Shown in pieces: positions 17,929 to 26,706 of a DNA stretch of 64,000 bases. The notes below the pieces were generated by a model, which did not search any database, had not been told where the DNA came from, and worked only from the letters and a program-made list of their open reading frames with translations. Source of the stretch: Bacteroidales bacterium (GTDB taxonomy: Bacteria > Bacteroidota > Bacteroidia > Bacteroidales > VadinHA17); the NCBI GenBank assembly GCA_016709865.1, contig JADJLX010000005.1, forward strand, positions 930,001 to 994,000, written 5' to 3'. The position numbers and the translations under genes were made by a program. Each line of letters opens with the position of its first letter. The first letter of the stretch is position 1.

Positions 17929-18989
17929 TCTTCAAACAGATAAAGCTGCCTCTCTTCAGTGTCATCTGTCTCAAGATTAGAGACAGTCACACCCAGAAGC
18001 CTTATTCTCACCCCTTCCAGTTTAAGAGTCTTTCGCAATGCCGATACTTCCCTGTGAAGAGAATCAAAGTCGCGGATATAGTGCTGAAGTGTTCTGCTTC
18101 TGGTAAGCTGGGTAAAATCAGCAAATTTAACTTTCAGAGTGATAGTTCTGCCTGATGTCCCTGCATGTTCCAGCCTCTCCATTAGTTCCTTTTCGACCTT
18201 ATATAGTTCCGCAATTATTTCAAAGCTGGTTGTCAGATCTTTCTCATATGTAAGTTCTGTTCCAACCGATTTCCTCTCCTGATCAGGTTCCACGGGCCGG
18301 TCGTCCTTACCCCTAACAATATCATAGAAAAAGACACCTGCCTTTCCAAAGTTCCTCACAAGTGAAACCATATCCCATTTCTTAAGGTCTGATCCCTTGT
18401 GGATACCAAGCTGATGCATCTTCTGGGCAGTTACCTTGCCAATCCCAAAAAATTTCTCAACAGGCAGCTCTTCTATGAATTTTTCTGCTTCCTCCGGTTT
18501 TATTACAAATAGACCATCAGGCTTGTTTATGTCGGAGGCGATTTTTGCAAGGAACTTATTCACTGAAATTCCTGCTGACGCTGTTAGTCCGGTTTTTCGT
18601 GTTATTTCACATCGTATCTTCTTGGCAATAAGTGTGGCAGATCCTATGTTCTGCTTATCATTTGTAACATCGAGAAAAGCTTCATCGAGTGAAAGCGGCT
18701 CAATAATGTCGGTATACTCCCGGAAAATCTCCATCACATTGGAGGAGACTTCATTATACCGTTCAAAATTATGTTTCACAAAGATCAGATCGGGACAGAG
18801 TCGCTTCGCAATAACGGACGGCATAGCTGACCTGACTCCGAACTTACGGGCTTCGTAACTGGCTGCAGCTACAACACTCCTCTCTCCGCTTCCGCCTACT
18901 GCTACCGGCTTACCTTTTAGCTCCGGATTATCGAGTTGTTCAACAGATGCGAAGAAGGCATCCATGTCTATATGTATGATCTTTCTCAC
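17925..18989 (-). CDS. dinB: DNA polymerase IV (Y-family)
   Basis: This error-prone translesion polymerase of 354 residues has the catalytic N-terminus HIDMDAFFASVEQ (Asp8, near), the YEARKFGVRSAMP segment and the second acidic motif SLDEAFLDVT, plus helix-hairpin-helix (FFGIGKVTAQKM) and the little-finger domain. The length is normal. The C-terminus lacks an obvious beta-clamp peptide at the very end but has RQLYLF, which resembles the QLxLF clamp motif. It is convergent with metA; their 3' ends overlap by 4 nt and no terminator is seen between them. Confidence 0.95.
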   Translation of the reverse strand: MRKIIHIDMDAFFASVEQLDNPELKGKPVAVGGSGERSVVAAASYEARKFGVRSAMPSVIAKRLCPDLIFVKHNFERYNEVSSNVMEIFREYTDIIEPLSLDEAFLDVTNDKQNIGSATLIAKKIRCEITRKTGLTASAGISVNKFLAKIASDINKPDGLFVIKPEEAEKFIEELPVEKFFGIGKVTAQKMHQLGIHKGSDLKKWDMVSLVRNFGKAGVFFYDIVRGKDDRPVEPDQERKSVGTELTYEKDLTTSFEIIAELYKVEKELMERLEHAGTSGRTITLKVKFADFTQLTRSRTLQHYIRDFDSLHREVSALRKTLKLEGVRIRLLGVTVSNLETDDTEERQLYLFED

Positions 18990-19070
18990 TTATTGGCAAA
19001 ACTATAAAGAAAATCCTTTGATTATTGATCAACAATGACCATCATTGCAGGATAATTAAAAACAGGCATT

Positions 19071-22004
19071 TTGGAAACGGGGTCGGGGAAAAAAAAGAAG
19101 CTCTTTACATTAATACTCACAACCAACAGGCAGTGGGGTTCTATACTGGTGCCATATATTATAATTGATGAATCGAACCGGGGTTATTACAAATTATCGG
19201 AATGTCTCTCTCCGTTTCCAAACATCGATACACTTGGAACTCTGACTTCAGAAGAGAGAGAGGTAGTAAAAATCATTAATGAGTACTCAGACCGTAATCT
19301 TTTTAAGCTTTTTTCCAAAGATAAAACTGTAAAGGATTTCATTGAAAAGGTTACTCCTGAAAAAATTGAGTCGTTTATCAGGCCATATATTGAAAGAAGG
19401 ATTTATAAATGTCTTACTATTTCGCGCGATGAAAATATACCGGTCTGTTATCAAAAGACAAAAACAGCAACACTTCATACCGAGGACAGGCTCGTTCTGA
19501 GTGCTGACTTTGCTTCACCGGTATTCAGATTCACAAGGGACGAGGAACAGACTACATACAATCTCAGCCTCGATGCCGGGGGAAAAAAGCTGGATATGAA
19601 AAAATGCCAGATCGACATATTATGCATGTCGCCATGCCTTATAAGAGAAGATCACCGCATATTTTTTGTCGCAGATGTTGATGGTTCCAAAATAAAACCA
19701 TTTCTGCTAAAGGACAATATTATTATACCGAGGAAAACTGAAGCAAAATACTTTGGCACCTTTGTTCTTAATGCTGTCAATAATTTTAAAGTAGAAGGAT
19801 CAGGGTTTGAAATAATCCGGATTTCACCTGTTAAAGAGGCTGTTATTAACATCGAAACCGGACTCAGGGGCTTCCCTGTACTGATTCTGCAATATAACTA
19901 TCAGGGAAATAAGATTTATGCAAACGAATCACAGGTAAACTTTACAATTTTCGAAAAAAAAGGAGATAATTACATTTTCAGCAAATACCAGAGAGATTTT
20001 GAATGGGAAAAAAGATGCAGGGAGTCACTTGGAGAACTTGGATTTTTCTCGGATGATGATATACACTTTGTACCATTAACCCAAGGCAATAAAATCAAAG
20101 ATGACATCTATTCGCTGATTGAAATTGTGAACATTAGTTATCCTGAATTTATCGAATCAGGGTTTACTATTAATTCCAGACTTGATCATAATTACAACCT
20201 GAAGCCTGTAACAATCGAAATCAGCAGCAAGATGGAAAACGACTGGTTTGATCTTAAGGCAGTTGTAAAGATTGGCGAGTGGGAAATTCCTTTTATCCGA
20301 TTCAGAAAGAATATACTGGATGGAATTCGGGAATATATACTTCCCGACGGATCAATATTAATATTACCTGAAACCTGGTTTACCAAATACAAGAACATTT
20401 TCGAGTTTGGCAAGAGTTCAGAAGATTCTCTCAAGATCCACAAGCAGCATTTCTCACTGCTTGCTGATTCGCTGGCTGACGAGAGTAGAATGGGAGCTGA
20501 AAAGCTTGAAAGACTTCTTATTCCTGATCAGATCCCTGAAATAGATCCTCCCCCCGGACTTGAGTGCAACATGAGACAATATCAGCTTGAGGGTCTGAAC
20601 TGGCTCAACTTCCTGCAGACGGCAGGACTGGGCGGTTGTCTGGCTGATGATATGGGGCTTGGAAAAACCATTCAGACACTTGCACTACTGCAGTATAATA
20701 AGGAGAATATGATCCCTCCTGCGAAAAACAATATTTCAGGTGACCTAACTCTTTTTATAAATACCGAGAACCGGCTTACCTCACTGATAATTGTACCCGC
20801 TTCGCTCATTTATAACTGGGAGAATGAAATTAAAAGATTCGCTCCCGGCATGAAGATAATCAGCTACAAAGGAAATCAGAGAAAAAAGGCCACATCATAT
20901 TTCAATAGTTTTGATATAATACTTTCCAGCTATCATACTATAAGACAGGACATTGATCTGATAAGTAATTTTAAGTTTCATTATATTATTCTTGATGAGA
21001 GCCAGGTAATTAAGAATCCTGCTTCAATGCTCTATAAAACAGTTTCGAGGCTCAAATCAGATTTTAAGCTTGTACTCACTGGTACCCCGGTCGAAAACTC
21101 ACTGACTGACCTCTGGACTCAGCTGAATTTTGTAAATCCCGGACTTTTAGGAGATCTCTCATTTTTCAGAAGAGAATTTGCCAAACCAATAGAAAAACTC
21201 GGGGACGATGAAAAAGAGATGAAACTGAGGAAGATCATTAAACCATTTATACTCAGACGCACAAAGGATATGGTTGCCCGGGATCTTCCGCCTGTAACTG
21301 AACAGACTGTCTTCTGCGATATGACTGATGAGCAGAATAAACTTTATGATGAGGAAAAATCATCTGTAAGGAACAGCATCCTTAAGAGCATTGCTTCTAC
21401 CAGCATCGAGAAGTCGGCAATAGTTGTGCTTCAGGGACTGATGAAACTCAGGCAGTTATCAAACCATCCGGTATTGGCATATGATGACTATGCATCAGGG
21501 TCAGGAAAATTTGAGACAGTTCTTCAGGATATGGAAAGTGTAATATCAGAAGGTCATAAGATCCTTGTCTTCTCCTCTTTTGTAAAGCATCTTGATTTAT
21601 ACGCCAATGAACTCAGGAACAAGCGAATACGTTTTGCTATGCTTACCGGTGCCAGCACAAACAGGGAGAAAATTGTAAACAGTTTCCAGAATGATCCTGA
21701 AAACAAGATCTTCCTTATCTCTCTTAAAGCCGGAGGTGTAGGACTTAATTTAACTGCTGCTGACTATGTATTCATTCTTGATCCATGGTGGAATCCGGCA
21801 TCTGAGATGCAGGCACTGAACCGTGCCCACAGGATTGGTCAGGATAAGAGTGTATTTGTATACAGGTACATCACAAGTAATAGCATCGAAGAAAAAATTA
21901 CAAGACTCCAGGAGAAAAAATCGAAGTTAGCTGATACGTTTATCTCAAGTAATAATCCGTTAAAGGATATCGATATTGAACAGATACTTAATATTATTGG
22001 ATAA
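19071..22004 (+). CDS. SWI2/SNF2-family DNA-dependent ATPase
   Basis: The 977-residue protein has an N-terminal ~490-residue region without a domain I recognise, then a SNF2 motor: motif I DDMGLGKTIQ (near 528), motif II DESQ, motif III LTGTPVENS, and helicase-C motifs with LKAGGVGLNLT and the AHRIGQ motif VI. These proteins remodel protein-DNA or RNA polymerase complexes; the bacterial role here (RapA-like or repair) is not determined. The start is a TTG, since no ATG lies near the alignment start; motif I is far downstream, so the call does not depend on it. No accompanying restriction or defence gene is seen nearby. Confidence 0.9.
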   Translation: METGSGKKKKLFTLILTTNRQWGSILVPYIIIDESNRGYYKLSECLSPFPNIDTLGTLTSEEREVVKIINEYSDRNLFKLFSKDKTVKDFIEKVTPEKIESFIRPYIERRIYKCLTISRDENIPVCYQKTKTATLHTEDRLVLSADFASPVFRFTRDEEQTTYNLSLDAGGKKLDMKKCQIDILCMSPCLIREDHRIFFVADVDGSKIKPFLLKDNIIIPRKTEAKYFGTFVLNAVNNFKVEGSGFEIIRISPVKEAVINIETGLRGFPVLILQYNYQGNKIYANESQVNFTIFEKKGDNYIFSKYQRDFEWEKRCRESLGELGFFSDDDIHFVPLTQGNKIKDDIYSLIEIVNISYPEFIESGFTINSRLDHNYNLKPVTIEISSKMENDWFDLKAVVKIGEWEIPFIRFRKNILDGIREYILPDGSILILPETWFTKYKNIFEFGKSSEDSLKIHKQHFSLLADSLADESRMGAEKLERLLIPDQIPEIDPPPGLECNMRQYQLEGLNWLNFLQTAGLGGCLADDMGLGKTIQTLALLQYNKENMIPPAKNNISGDLTLFINTENRLTSLIIVPASLIYNWENEIKRFAPGMKIISYKGNQRKKATSYFNSFDIILSSYHTIRQDIDLISNFKFHYIILDESQVIKNPASMLYKTVSRLKSDFKLVLTGTPVENSLTDLWTQLNFVNPGLLGDLSFFRREFAKPIEKLGDDEKEMKLRKIIKPFILRRTKDMVARDLPPVTEQTVFCDMTDEQNKLYDEEKSSVRNSILKSIASTSIEKSAIVVLQGLMKLRQLSNHPVLAYDDYASGSGKFETVLQDMESVISEGHKILVFSSFVKHLDLYANELRNKRIRFAMLTGASTNREKIVNSFQNDPENKIFLISLKAGGVGLNLTAADYVFILDPWWNPASEMQALNRAHRIGQDKSVFVYRYITSNSIEEKITRLQEKKSKLADTFISSNNPLKDIDIEQILNIIG

Positions 22005-22064
22005 CATTTTCACCTCCCACATGTTTCTTGGATAGGAAGTAAAAATTTAAGAAATTTCTTCATT

Positions 22065-22637
22065 ATGAAAGTACTAGGAATTAACTGCAGCCCGAGAAAG
22101 GGCGGCAACACAGAACTTCTTATAAAACAAGTCTTTAAATCTCTTGAAAAGGAAGGTATAAAGACAGAATTATTTCAGATCGGTGGTAAAAAAGTGAGCG
22201 GTTGTGTGGCGTGTATGAAGTGTAAAAAGAAGGGTGATGCAAAGTGCCATCAGAAAAATGATGTCATAAATGAATGCATGAAAAAAATGCTGAAGGCAGA
22301 TGCAATAATTATCGGTTCGCCTGTTTACAACGCTGATATCACGGCAGATGCAAAAGCACTTTTAGAAGTTGCGAGCTATGCATTCAGGGCTTCAGGAAGC
22401 CCCCTTAAGCATAAAGTCGGAGCTGCTGTTATAGCTGTACGGCGTGCCGGTGCCGTTCATTCATTTGACAGTATCAACCATTTCTTTCTCATAAATGAAA
22501 TGATAGTACCCGGTTCATCATACTGGAATATAGGAATTGGCAGGGAAAAAGGAGAAGTGCTGAAAGACGAAGAGGGAATGAAGACAATGAAGGATCTGGG
22601 CGAGAATATGGCATGGCTCCTCAAGAAGCTGAAATAG
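22065..22637 (+). CDS. Iron-sulfur flavoprotein-type NAD(P)H:FMN reductase
   Basis: The 190-residue flavodoxin-fold protein opens with the FMN phosphate loop GINCSPRKGGNTE and has the GSPVYNADIT segment. It also carries a compact cysteine cluster C-x2-C-x2-C-x7-C (GCVACMKCKKKGDAKC, near 46-60), the spacing known for the [4Fe-4S] cluster of the Isf (iron-sulfur flavoprotein) family. A low-potential electron-transfer or oxidative-stress role is plausible. It is transcribed alone, followed by heptamer repeats and hairpins. Confidence 0.85.
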   Translation: MKVLGINCSPRKGGNTELLIKQVFKSLEKEGIKTELFQIGGKKVSGCVACMKCKKKGDAKCHQKNDVINECMKKMLKADAIIIGSPVYNADITADAKALLEVASYAFRASGSPLKHKVGAAVIAVRRAGAVHSFDSINHFFLINEMIVPGSSYWNIGIGREKGEVLKDEEGMKTMKDLGENMAWLLKKLK

Positions 22638-22692
22638 GCACAGGGCGCGGGGCAAAGGGCATGGGGCGCAGAGCACTGGGCAAGGGGCAAAA
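22637..22692. repeat. 7-bp-period tandem array after the flavoprotein gene
   Basis: Eight consecutive heptamers with the pattern GGCnnnG (for example GGCACAG, GGCGCGG, GGCAAAG, GGCATGG) run from 22637 to 22692. They start on the last base of the flavoprotein stop codon. The unit differs from the arrays at 12632 and 45527, but the period is the same. Confidence 0.8.
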
Positions 22693-22722
22693 ATGAATCA
22701 GAATAAGGTGCACTAGGCTCGG

Positions 22723-22801
22723 CGAAGTCTCTGACTTCGTCGAAACAAAAATGTAATCTTCAGACTACAATCTAAAAAAGCGAAGTCAGGAGACTTCGCT
22801 T
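22723..22801. repeat. Pair of related hairpins
   Basis: Two perfect hairpins share the same stem core CGAAGTC: 22723-22739 (7-bp arms, 3-nt loop) and 22778-22801 (10-bp arms, AGGA loop). They lie between the flavoprotein and hydrogenase genes and look like copies of one small palindromic element. Confidence 0.8.
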
Positions 22802-22825
22802 AGCATTTAATGCGAGACTATAATA

Positions 22826-22858
22826 TAAAAAAAGACCGGCTATATTCAGCCGGTCTTT
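22826..22858 (-). terminator. Intrinsic terminator of the hydrogenase operon
   Basis: An 11-bp perfect stem (AAAGACCGGCT at 22831-22841 with AGCCGGTCTTT at 22848-22858) has a 6-nt loop. On the minus strand it is followed by a T tract (the A-run starting at 22826). It is 32 nt past the end of the hydrogenase large subunit gene. It may also work in the other direction. Confidence 0.85.
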
Positions 22859-22890
22859 CCAATCAAGGTTAGTTAGTTAGATAGTTGGTA

Positions 22891-24672
22891 TTAGTAATTA
22901 TCACGCTCTACATAGTGCGTGTGAAGGAGTTCATGCGATTTATGGCTGTTAGGCTGATCGAGGAATTCTTTATAGATAGCAATCACATCGGGATTCAGAT
23001 GTGATTTCCTCAACACCATATGCTCATCTTCAGAGTAGATTGCTTTCATACGTTTGGTTCTGATAGCAAGACTTGTGGGAATTGGTTGTCCGCCGCCGCC
23101 GATGCAGCCACCGGGGCACCCCATTATCTCAACAAAATGATAAGGAGCTTTGCCTTCCCTTGTCAGTTTCATTATTTTATTAGCATTTACAAGTCCGTGT
23201 CCGATAGCCACTTTAAGTTCAACACCTTCCAGGAATTTCCAGGAATCAAGACATCCTTCAATTTTTACTGATGCCTCTTTAACTCCTTCCATACCTCTTA
23301 CAGGAGTGATATTAAGTTTTTCGAATGGAACCTCACGACCAGTAACAATTTCATAGGCTGTACGTAAAGCAGCCTCCATAACACCACCCGTTGCACCGAA
23401 AATGACAGCAGCTCCGGTTGAATCGCCCATAATTGAGTCATACTTGGCTTCATCAAGATTTCTGAAATCAATTCCGGCCTGCTTTATCATCACAGCAAGT
23501 TCTCTTGTTGTAAGTACATAATCAACATCCTTGTAACCGCTGGCGCGCATCTCGGGTCTGTCAGCTTCAAATTTCTTGGCTGTACATGGCATAATTGAAA
23601 CAGAAACTATTTTAGAAGGATCGAGACTTCTTTTCTTTGCATAGTAAGTTTTTGCAAGTGCCCCGAACATCTGCTGCGGAGATTTACATGTTGAAAGGTT
23701 TGGAAGGAATTCAGGGTATTTATGTTCAATGAATTTAATCCAACCCGGCGAACATGATGTGAACATCGGGAGCGATACTTTCTTATCTCCGTCAACAAGA
23801 GCTTTTTTGAGTCTGACAAGCAGTTCCGTTCCCTCTTCCATTATAGTAAGGTCGGCACTGAAATCTGTATCAAGAACAGAGTCAAAACCAAGCTGTTTAA
23901 GGGCATTGACCATTTTTCCGGTCACTCTTTCACCCGGGTCATAACCAAGGTCTTCGCCAAGGGCAACTCTTACCGCAGGAGCTGTCTGAACTACAACATG
24001 TTTCTCTGGGTCATAAATTGCATCCCAAACCTGATCGATATATGTTTTTTCAACAAGAGCACCTGTGGGGCAGCGGTTAACACACTGGCCGCAGTTTGTA
24101 CAAACAACATGGCTCATTGGTTTATCGTGGAAAGATGAGATTTTCTGATGAGCACCCTTGTTTGCCACTGCAATTGCAGATACAGACTGCAGTTCTGTAC
24201 ATGTTCTTACGCAGCGCTGGCATCTGATACATTTACTGTCATCCTTAATGAACGACGGGGAGGATCTGTCGATAGTATAATTATGATCTTCAACCAGATC
24301 GAGCAAAATATGGTCTCCGAATGCAAATTCATTTGCCAGTGTCTGAAGCTCGCAGTTCTGGTTCTTGTAACATTTTGTGCAGTCTGCCCTGTGTTCTGAA
24401 AGAAGCAATTCCACAATATGCTTGCGAGCATTTCTAACCTTAAGTGTATTGGTATGAATATCCATACCCTCTGAAACAGGGGTTGCACATGATGCAACAA
24501 GCGTTCTTGCACCTTTCTGTTCAACAACGCATACACGGCAGTTTCCGGCAACACACAAGTCATCATGATTACATAAGGTGGGGATGTTGATTTTCAGTTT
24601 CTTGGCTGCAGCAAGCACAGTAGTCCCCTCCTGCACTGCTACTTTCTGGTCATTTATAGTTAAGTTTATCAT
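22891..24672 (-). CDS. hydA: [FeFe] hydrogenase catalytic subunit (HndD/HydA type)
   Basis: The 593-residue subunit reduces protons or oxidises H2 at the H-cluster. Domains in order: plant-type [2Fe-2S] (C34, C45, C48, C62); a His-Cys3 [4Fe-4S] (H94, C98, C101, C107); two ferredoxin [4Fe-4S] clusters (C148/C151/C154/C158 and C191/C194/C197/C201); then the H-cluster domain with L1 TSCSPGW (residues 305-311), L2 MPCTAKKFE and L3 EIMGCPGGCIGGGGQP. L1 has Ser308 where CpI has the second Cys. The length matches HndD, with no C-terminal thioredoxin-like extension. It is cotranscribed with hydB and hydC. The HydEFG maturation genes are not in the window. Confidence 0.95.
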   Translation of the reverse strand: MINLTINDQKVAVQEGTTVLAAAKKLKINIPTLCNHDDLCVAGNCRVCVVEQKGARTLVASCATPVSEGMDIHTNTLKVRNARKHIVELLLSEHRADCTKCYKNQNCELQTLANEFAFGDHILLDLVEDHNYTIDRSSPSFIKDDSKCIRCQRCVRTCTELQSVSAIAVANKGAHQKISSFHDKPMSHVVCTNCGQCVNRCPTGALVEKTYIDQVWDAIYDPEKHVVVQTAPAVRVALGEDLGYDPGERVTGKMVNALKQLGFDSVLDTDFSADLTIMEEGTELLVRLKKALVDGDKKVSLPMFTSCSPGWIKFIEHKYPEFLPNLSTCKSPQQMFGALAKTYYAKKRSLDPSKIVSVSIMPCTAKKFEADRPEMRASGYKDVDYVLTTRELAVMIKQAGIDFRNLDEAKYDSIMGDSTGAAVIFGATGGVMEAALRTAYEIVTGREVPFEKLNITPVRGMEGVKEASVKIEGCLDSWKFLEGVELKVAIGHGLVNANKIMKLTREGKAPYHFVEIMGCPGGCIGGGGQPIPTSLAIRTKRMKAIYSEDEHMVLRKSHLNPDVIAIYKEFLDQPNSHKSHELLHTHYVERDNY

Positions 24673-24696
24673 GTCTCTTAGATTTTGAATGAATAA

Positions 24697-25857
24697 TTAA
24701 TAGATGATCTCCTCCTTGAAGTTGCCAACTATTGATTTAAATGCATTTCCTACGGACTGTCCAAGACCACATTTTGCAGCAATCTTCATTGTATCAGCCA
24801 GTTTCATCAGTTCAGTGAGGTATGTTGATTTTGCTTCACCTTTCTTTACTTTCTCCACACCTTTCAGCAGCTGCTGGCAGCCTACGCGGCATGGGGTACA
24901 CTGTCCGCATGATTCTTCGGCAAAGAAGTCGAGGTAGTTATGAAGGACATTATACATTGATCTTGAGCTGTTGAATAATTTCATAGATCCGCCGGTAGGA
25001 ACACCTTCGAAACCGATAATCGTCTCAGCAAATTTCTTCCTTGGAACACAGAATCCTGATGCTCCACCAACCTGAACAGCTTTTGTATCGCCGTCGCCAA
25101 ACTCGTTAACAAACTGCAGAACAGTCATTCCAAGCTCCAGCTCAAAAATCCCCGGGGTTGGAGTGTCTCCGGATATTGAGAACACTTTTGAACCTCTTGA
25201 ATCTTTAGTTCCGTATTGAGTGAAGTTTTTAGAACCATGATTAACAATCATCATGGCAGTTACGAGAGTTTCAACATTATTTATAGAAGTTGGTTTTTCG
25301 AATACACCTGATACTGTAGGATAGGGAGGTTTATTTCTTGGTTCTCCCCTCTTTCCCTCTATTGACTCGAAAAGAGCGCTCTCTTCACCACATATATATG
25401 CTCCGCTGCCCATTCTGTATTCGATGGAAAAATCGAATCCAATCTCTCTGATCATTTTATGAAAAGCTTCAAGCTCAATCATAAGTTTGGGCAACAGGTA
25501 TCTATATTCGCCTCTGAGGTATACAATACCTTTTTTTGCACCAATAGCTTTACCGGCGATTACCATACCGCCGTGTACTTTATTTGATACTCTCTCAAGG
25601 ATCTCACGGTCTTTAAATGTTCCGGGTTCACCTTCGTCCGCGTTACATACAACATATTTATCGGGACTCTTCTCGGCTGCAGTATATTTCCATTTCAGAC
25701 CGGTTGGGAATCCGGCACCGCCACGTCCTTTCAATCCTGATTCGAGTACCTCCTGGATAATCTCTTCTCTGCTCATTTTGAATGCTTTATTAAGCACTTC
25801 ACGGTTGTCTATTTTCTCAAATATGAGGTCAACCTTATTTAATCCTTTGTTTTCCAT
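24697..25857 (-). CDS. hydB: NADH-binding, FMN-containing hydrogenase subunit (minimal NuoF/HydB)
   Basis: This is the diaphorase subunit that passes electrons between NAD(H) and the hydrogenase. The 386 residues hold only the NuoF core: FMN loop GRGGAGFPTGLKW (near 44), the NADH segment ADEGEPGTFKDRE, the SLBB region and the [4Fe-4S] site SCGQCTPCRVGC with a later Cys. It lacks the N-terminal thioredoxin-like [2Fe-2S] domain and the C-terminal 2x[4Fe-4S] domain that bifurcating HydB subunits such as that of Thermotoga maritima carry. It lies 15 nt after hydC and 24 nt before hydA. Confidence 0.93.
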   Translation of the reverse strand: MENKGLNKVDLIFEKIDNREVLNKAFKMSREEIIQEVLESGLKGRGGAGFPTGLKWKYTAAEKSPDKYVVCNADEGEPGTFKDREILERVSNKVHGGMVIAGKAIGAKKGIVYLRGEYRYLLPKLMIELEAFHKMIREIGFDFSIEYRMGSGAYICGEESALFESIEGKRGEPRNKPPYPTVSGVFEKPTSINNVETLVTAMMIVNHGSKNFTQYGTKDSRGSKVFSISGDTPTPGIFELELGMTVLQFVNEFGDGDTKAVQVGGASGFCVPRKKFAETIIGFEGVPTGGSMKLFNSSRSMYNVLHNYLDFFAEESCGQCTPCRVGCQQLLKGVEKVKKGEAKSTYLTELMKLADTMKIAAKCGLGQSVGNAFKSIVGNFKEEIIY

Positions 25858-25872
25858 GATTCAGGCAGATAT

Positions 25873-26337
25873 TTATTTTTGCATATAATCTTTAATAATC
25901 TCAGTCACTTTTTCAGGGGTAAGCTCTGTGTAAGGCATCTCATTAATCAGAATAGCCGGGGCTTTATGGCACCATCCTATACAGTTTGTTTCAACAAGAC
26001 TAAATTGATTGTCAGCAGTAGTCTCACCCACTTTTATCTTAAGCATATCCTCAAGAGTGTGAATAATATCCCCCTTACCCTTCATTGAGCATGTAATTGT
26101 TTTACATACCCTTATTACATATTTTCCTTTCAGCTGAGTGTCGAGAAAGGTGTAAAAAGAAGCTGTCCCGTAAACCTCAGCAGCTGAGATATCGAGCTCC
26201 CTGGCAACTTCAACCATAGCTTCATCTGTGAGGTAGTTGTGTTTCTGCACAATACCCTGAAGAATTGGCATAAGGCTCTCCCGCTCGCGACCGTGTTTGT
26301 CGGACAATTCCTTAACTAGATTTCCTACTTGATACAT
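25873..26337 (-). CDS. hydC: NuoE/HydC-type [2Fe-2S] hydrogenase subunit
   Basis: The 154-residue thioredoxin-like ferredoxin has the four ligands in the usual pattern C-x4-C (CKTITC) and C-x3-C (CIGWC), plus the N-terminal NuoE helix bundle (LMPILQ, NYLTDEAM, GTASFYTF). It transfers electrons between the NuoF-like subunit and the catalytic subunit. It is first in the operon hydC-hydB-hydA. No separate HndB-type [2Fe-2S] subunit gene accompanies it. The AT-rich 220 bp upstream probably carries the promoter, but I find no exact TAnnTTTG box. Confidence 0.93.
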   Translation of the reverse strand: MYQVGNLVKELSDKHGRERESLMPILQGIVQKHNYLTDEAMVEVARELDISAAEVYGTASFYTFLDTQLKGKYVIRVCKTITCSMKGKGDIIHTLEDMLKIKVGETTADNQFSLVETNCIGWCHKAPAILINEMPYTELTPEKVTEIIKDYMQK

Positions 26338-26559
26338 TTTAGATTGATTTTTAGGTAATTAACTAATTTTATTTTGGTTTTTCTTTGGATTTAAATAGTG
26401 CTGTTAATTTATTAACAATACTTTTATAAAAAAGCATGCATTAGTCATTTTTTCTAATTTAGAATGAAAATAAACAAAGGCAGGAATGGCATAAAGGCTT
26501 AACAGAGAATAAGCTCAATGGTAGTAGGCAGATAGCAATAATAGTATACCAAAAGTTCA

Positions 26560-26700
26560 TTTAACCGCAGAGAACCGCGGAGGAAAATAGTGAGAGCCGC
26601 AGAGGAAGACTGTTTAAGAAGTCATCTCTGCGGCTCTCTGCATCAGTTATTATTTCAAATGTTCAATGAAGCGGCATCTCTGCGTTCCTCTGCGGTAAAA
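26560..26700. repeat. Nested palindromic repeat, CCGCAGAG family
   Basis: The outer arms are 26560-26583 and 26676-26700 (ACCGCAGAG... and ...CTCTGCGGT). The inner arms are 26592-26610 and 26621-26638 (GAGAGCCGCAGAG with CTCTGCGGCTCTC). It ends 6 bp before the stop codon of the LVIVD lipoprotein gene and lies in the 369-bp gap 26338-26706. The rest of that gap is AT-rich, probably the hydrogenase promoter side. Confidence 0.85.
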
Positions 26701-26706
26701 AAAGTC

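Noticed and set aside
18997..19004. TAGTTTTG box 8 bp before the dinB start on the minus strand; a similar TAATTTTG is at 36036-36043 before the LytTR gene.
   Set aside because: Both would leave only a few bases of leader, which would need leaderless transcripts; no good -33 element is seen, so chance matches are likely.
19071..22004. The SNF2 ATPase as part of a defence island.
   Set aside because: No nuclease, methylase or other defence gene lies next to it; flanking genes are dinB and a flavoprotein.
23738..23758. L1 motif of the hydrogenase is TSCSPGW, with Ser in place of the second Cys.
   Set aside because: The C/S variation at this position is, as far as I recall, common in other [FeFe] hydrogenases (degenerate primers allow for it), so I do not treat it as a defect; alignment against characterised trimeric enzymes would decide.
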